Origin: Candidatus Falkowbacteria bacterium RIFOXYC2_FULL_47_12
Lineage (GTDB): Bacteria; Patescibacteriota; Patescibacteriia; Patescibacteriales; XYC2-FULL-47-12
Assembly (NCBI GenBank): GCA_001778285.1
Contig: MFGL01000039.1
Location: 9,233 to 16,284, forward strand
Length of the DNA: 7,052 bases
Direction of reading: 5' to 3'
Shown here: positions 5,316-7,052 of the stretch, in pieces
How positions within the stretch are numbered: position 1 is the stretch's first letter
How the letters are laid out: every line of letters begins with the position of its first letter
Made by a program: the position numbers and the translations under genes
The notes under the pieces: model-generated
What the model was told of the DNA's origin: nothing
Database searches by the model: none
What the model saw: the letters and a program-made list of their open reading frames with translations, nothing else

Positions 5316-6353
5316 ATGGACATCTTTATTATTATCAAAATTTTATTTCTCACCACGTTAGCCGCCGCGGTGGCTGTGGCGTGGACGCCGTTTTTGACGC
5401 ATTTTTTGTATAAATATAAATTAGGCAAGAGCATCCGCAACTCCGGTGCCACTCCCATTTTCAGCCGCCTGCACGAGCGCAAAAAAGGCACGCCGACCAT
5501 GGGCGGGCTGCTTATTTGGGTAACGGTTCTCCTGCTCGCGCTCTTTTTTTACTACGCGGCAAATTTATTCGGCAATGATTTTTTTGTTCGTATGAATTTT
5601 CTAACCCGCAGCCAGACGCTCCTGCCGCTGGGTTGTTTGGTCGCCGCGGCAATTGTCGGACTTTTTGATGATATGCTGGACGTGCGCAGTAACGGCCAGG
5701 GCGGTCTGAGAATGAAGCATCGCATTTTTATTTATGCTCTGATTGCGCTATCTGGCGCGCTGTGGTTTTTTTTCAAACTTGACTGGGACATTTTACACAT
5801 TCCGTTTTGGGGAAACGTCGCCATTGGCTGGTGGTATATTCCGGTATTTATGTTCATTATTGTCGCGACAGCATTTTCAGTGAACGAAATTGACGGCCTG
5901 GACGGTCTGGCCGGCGGCACGCTCCTGACCGCTTTTGCCGCGTACGGAGTCATCGCCTTTGTGCAAGGTAAATATGATTTGGCCGCCTTTTGCGCAGTTA
6001 TAATTGGTGCTTTAATCGCCTTTCTATGGTTTAATATCAAGCCGGCCCGTTTTATCATGGGCGATACCGGCGCGATGTCGCTGGGTATTACGCTGGGTGT
6101 TATTGCCATGCTGACTAACCAAGCGCTGCTTTTGCCGGTCATCGGATTTTTATTCGTGGTTGAAGCGCTGTCCTTTCTCATTCAGGTTGCCTCAAAGAAA
6201 CTGCGCCATGGCAAGAAGATTTTTTTGTCGGCGCCCATTCACCACCACCTGGAAGCGATCGGCTGGCCGGAGGAAAAAATCGTCATGCGCTTTTGGCTCA
6301 TCTCCGGCATTACCTCGGTCATCGGTTTAATTTTGTTTTTATTGGAGAAGTAA
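5316..6353 (+). CDS. mraY: phospho-N-acetylmuramoyl-pentapeptide-transferase (MraY)
   Basis: MraY transfers phospho-MurNAc-pentapeptide from UDP to undecaprenyl phosphate, forming lipid I, the first membrane step of peptidoglycan synthesis. The 345-residue length is close to the family norm and about ten membrane helices are apparent. Family motifs are present in order: KKGTPTMGG (56-64), Asp118-Asp119 in LFDDMLDV, NEIDGLDGLAGG (190-201) with Asp193 and Asp196, FNIKPARFIMGDTG (239-252) with Asp250, and the MraY-specific triple His APIHHHLE (306-313), then RFWLI. Two positions are unusual: DDMLD has Asp where MraY often has Lys, and NEID stands where NLTD is common. The PIHHH motif and the ftsW neighbour still favour MraY over WecA/TagO relatives. 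The gene follows the 134-residue membrane protein by 7 bases and precedes the SEDS gene by 4 bases, which implies co-translation in one operon. Confidence 0.95.
   Translation: MDIFIIIKILFLTTLAAAVAVAWTPFLTHFLYKYKLGKSIRNSGATPIFSRLHERKKGTPTMGGLLIWVTVLLLALFFYYAANLFGNDFFVRMNFLTRSQTLLPLGCLVAAAIVGLFDDMLDVRSNGQGGLRMKHRIFIYALIALSGALWFFFKLDWDILHIPFWGNVAIGWWYIPVFMFIIVATAFSVNEIDGLDGLAGGTLLTAFAAYGVIAFVQGKYDLAAFCAVIIGALIAFLWFNIKPARFIMGDTGAMSLGITLGVIAMLTNQALLLPVIGFLFVVEALSFLIQVASKKLRHGKKIFLSAPIHHHLEAIGWPEEKIVMRFWLISGITSVIGLILFLLEK
6344..6347 (+). promoter_or_regulatory. Shine-Dalgarno-like GGAG for the SEDS gene
   Basis: GGAG within the last codons of mraY lies 10 bases before the ATG at 6358. It is the only reasonably placed Shine-Dalgarno-like site before a long gene in the window. 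It supports 6358 as the start, although an ATG at 6353 overlaps the mraY stop; that one opens only a 15-codon ORF. Confidence 0.4.
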
Positions 6354-6357
6354 TGAT

Positions 6358-7052
6358 ATGCTCACCAAAAAGATACAATTTTTCAAATTGCGTTTCGTAA
6401 ATCTCATCCGCAACCGCGCGAACTATCACCAGCCCGACTACGTGGTTATGATTATTGTCGCGGTTATTGTTGTTTTTGGGCTGGTGATGTTGTCATCGGT
6501 TTCCAGCGCCGTCTCATACGCGCGCTTTTCTTCAACCTACGTATACTTTAACCGCCAGCTTTTCGGGTTGGCAATGGGGCTAGTTCTCTTTTACGTCACG
6601 AGCCGGCTCGATTACCACCGCTACAAAGAGTTGGCGCTGCCGCTTTTGGCGCTGTCGCTCGGGCTTTTGGTCGTTGTGTTTGTGCCCGGACTTGCCGGCG
6701 GCTGGGGAAGCGCGCGCAGCTGGATAAACATTTTCGGCTTCTCTCTGCAACCTTCGGAATTGGTAAAAATAACGTTCTTGCTGTATCTCGCCGCCTGGAT
6801 TGATACGCGCAATAGAGATTTGCACGACTTGCATCAGGGTACGGCGCCGTTTTTAATTTTGCTTGGCATCATAACATTTCTCATGCTCGCCCAGCCGGAC
6901 ACGGGTACGCTTTTTATTATCTTGGCAATTTCGCTCTCCGTGTATTTCATCGGCGGCGGTAACGTGAAGCACATCTCCTACATCGTTGTCGTCGGGCTGG
7001 TCGGCCTGCTTCTGATGCTCAAAATCGCGCCGTATCAGCTTGACCGGTTCCG
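6358..7052 (+). CDS. ftsW: SEDS-family lipid II polymerase, probably FtsW (N-terminal part)
   Basis: The frame is open from the ATG at 6358 to the window end, giving the first 231 residues of a protein that continues beyond it. It belongs to the SEDS family (FtsW/RodA/SpoVE), membrane glycosyltransferases that polymerise lipid II into glycan strands together with a class B penicillin-binding protein. Visible motifs are a first helix after PDYVV (26-30), LSSVSSA (45-51), GSARSWINI (117-125), LQPSELVKI (130-138) and AQPDTGT (178-184), all typical of SEDS proteins. PYQLDRFR at the edge matches the conserved region after the fifth or sixth helix. The catalytic Asp of the large extracellular loop lies beyond the window. 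Placement 4 bases after mraY in a dcw-type cluster favours FtsW over RodA. The N-terminal 22 residues are basic and cytoplasmic. Confidence 0.9.
   Translation, partial: MLTKKIQFFKLRFVNLIRNRANYHQPDYVVMIIVAVIVVFGLVMLSSVSSAVSYARFSSTYVYFNRQLFGLAMGLVLFYVTSRLDYHRYKELALPLLALSLGLLVVVFVPGLAGGWGSARSWINIFGFSLQPSELVKITFLLYLAAWIDTRNRDLHDLHQGTAPFLILLGIITFLMLAQPDTGTLFIILAISLSVYFIGGGNVKHISYIVVVGLVGLLLMLKIAPYQLDRF

Noticed and set aside
5732..6181. 149-codon ORF on the minus strand
   Set aside because: It lies wholly inside mraY, whose motifs are certain. The translation is rich in Ala, Pro and Ser without any domain, as expected for an antisense shadow.
6353..6400. ATG overlapping the mraY stop codon
   Set aside because: It opens only a 15-codon frame with no features. 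The SEDS protein frame begins at the ATG at 6358.
6543..6548. TATACT inside the SEDS gene
   Set aside because: It has no TG extension or -35 box and no gene starts after it. It is a coding-sequence match by chance.

Overview
The window looks like chromosomal DNA from a small-genome bacterium, most likely of the Patescibacteria/Candidate Phyla Radiation (Parcubacteria-like). This placement is inference. It rests on tightly packed genes all on the + strand, several small lineage-type membrane proteins, mostly absent Shine-Dalgarno sequences, extended -10 promoters, and diverged MraY and FtsW proteins. UGA is used neither as sense nor ambiguously in any recognised gene, so the code appears standard and the Gracilibacteria/Absconditabacteria code is unlikely.

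Layout. Positions 1-390 are the C-terminal end of uvrA (nucleotide excision repair). Positions 443-2224 encode a complete ABC exporter half-transporter with its own promoter. A second promoter near 2226-2253 precedes a 55-residue lipoprotein (2292-2459). It may also drive an HD-domain phosphohydrolase (2528-3130), a 60-residue two-helix membrane protein (3145-3327) and a PAP2 phosphatase fused to an LssY C-terminal domain (3338-4864). A third, very clear promoter (4866-4894) lies directly in front of a 134-residue three-helix membrane protein (4904-5308), then mraY (5316-6353) and the start of a SEDS gene, probably ftsW (6358 to the window end). These last three are spaced only 7 and 4 bases apart and look like one operon, part of a division and cell wall (dcw) cluster.

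How the genes fit together. MraY loads phospho-MurNAc-pentapeptide onto undecaprenyl phosphate, and FtsW-type SEDS proteins polymerise the finished lipid II and release undecaprenyl pyrophosphate. The nearby PAP2-LssY protein has intact phosphatase motifs and could recycle that carrier, so the right half may hold a lipid carrier cycle; this link is inference from context. The left half (UvrA, ABC exporter, HD nucleotidase-like protein) is ordinary housekeeping and accessory content.

I see no CRISPR array, insertion sequence, tRNA, rRNA or convincing intrinsic terminator, and no new multi-gene defence or mobile system. The most useful observations are the recurring TGnTATACT promoters, two of which overlap inverted repeats, the nearly leaderless start at 4904, the small lipoprotein, the short upstream ORF at the HD gene, and unusual residues in MraY. 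No gene-free stretch exceeds 300 bases; the longest are about 67-68 bases (2225-2291 and 2460-2527).
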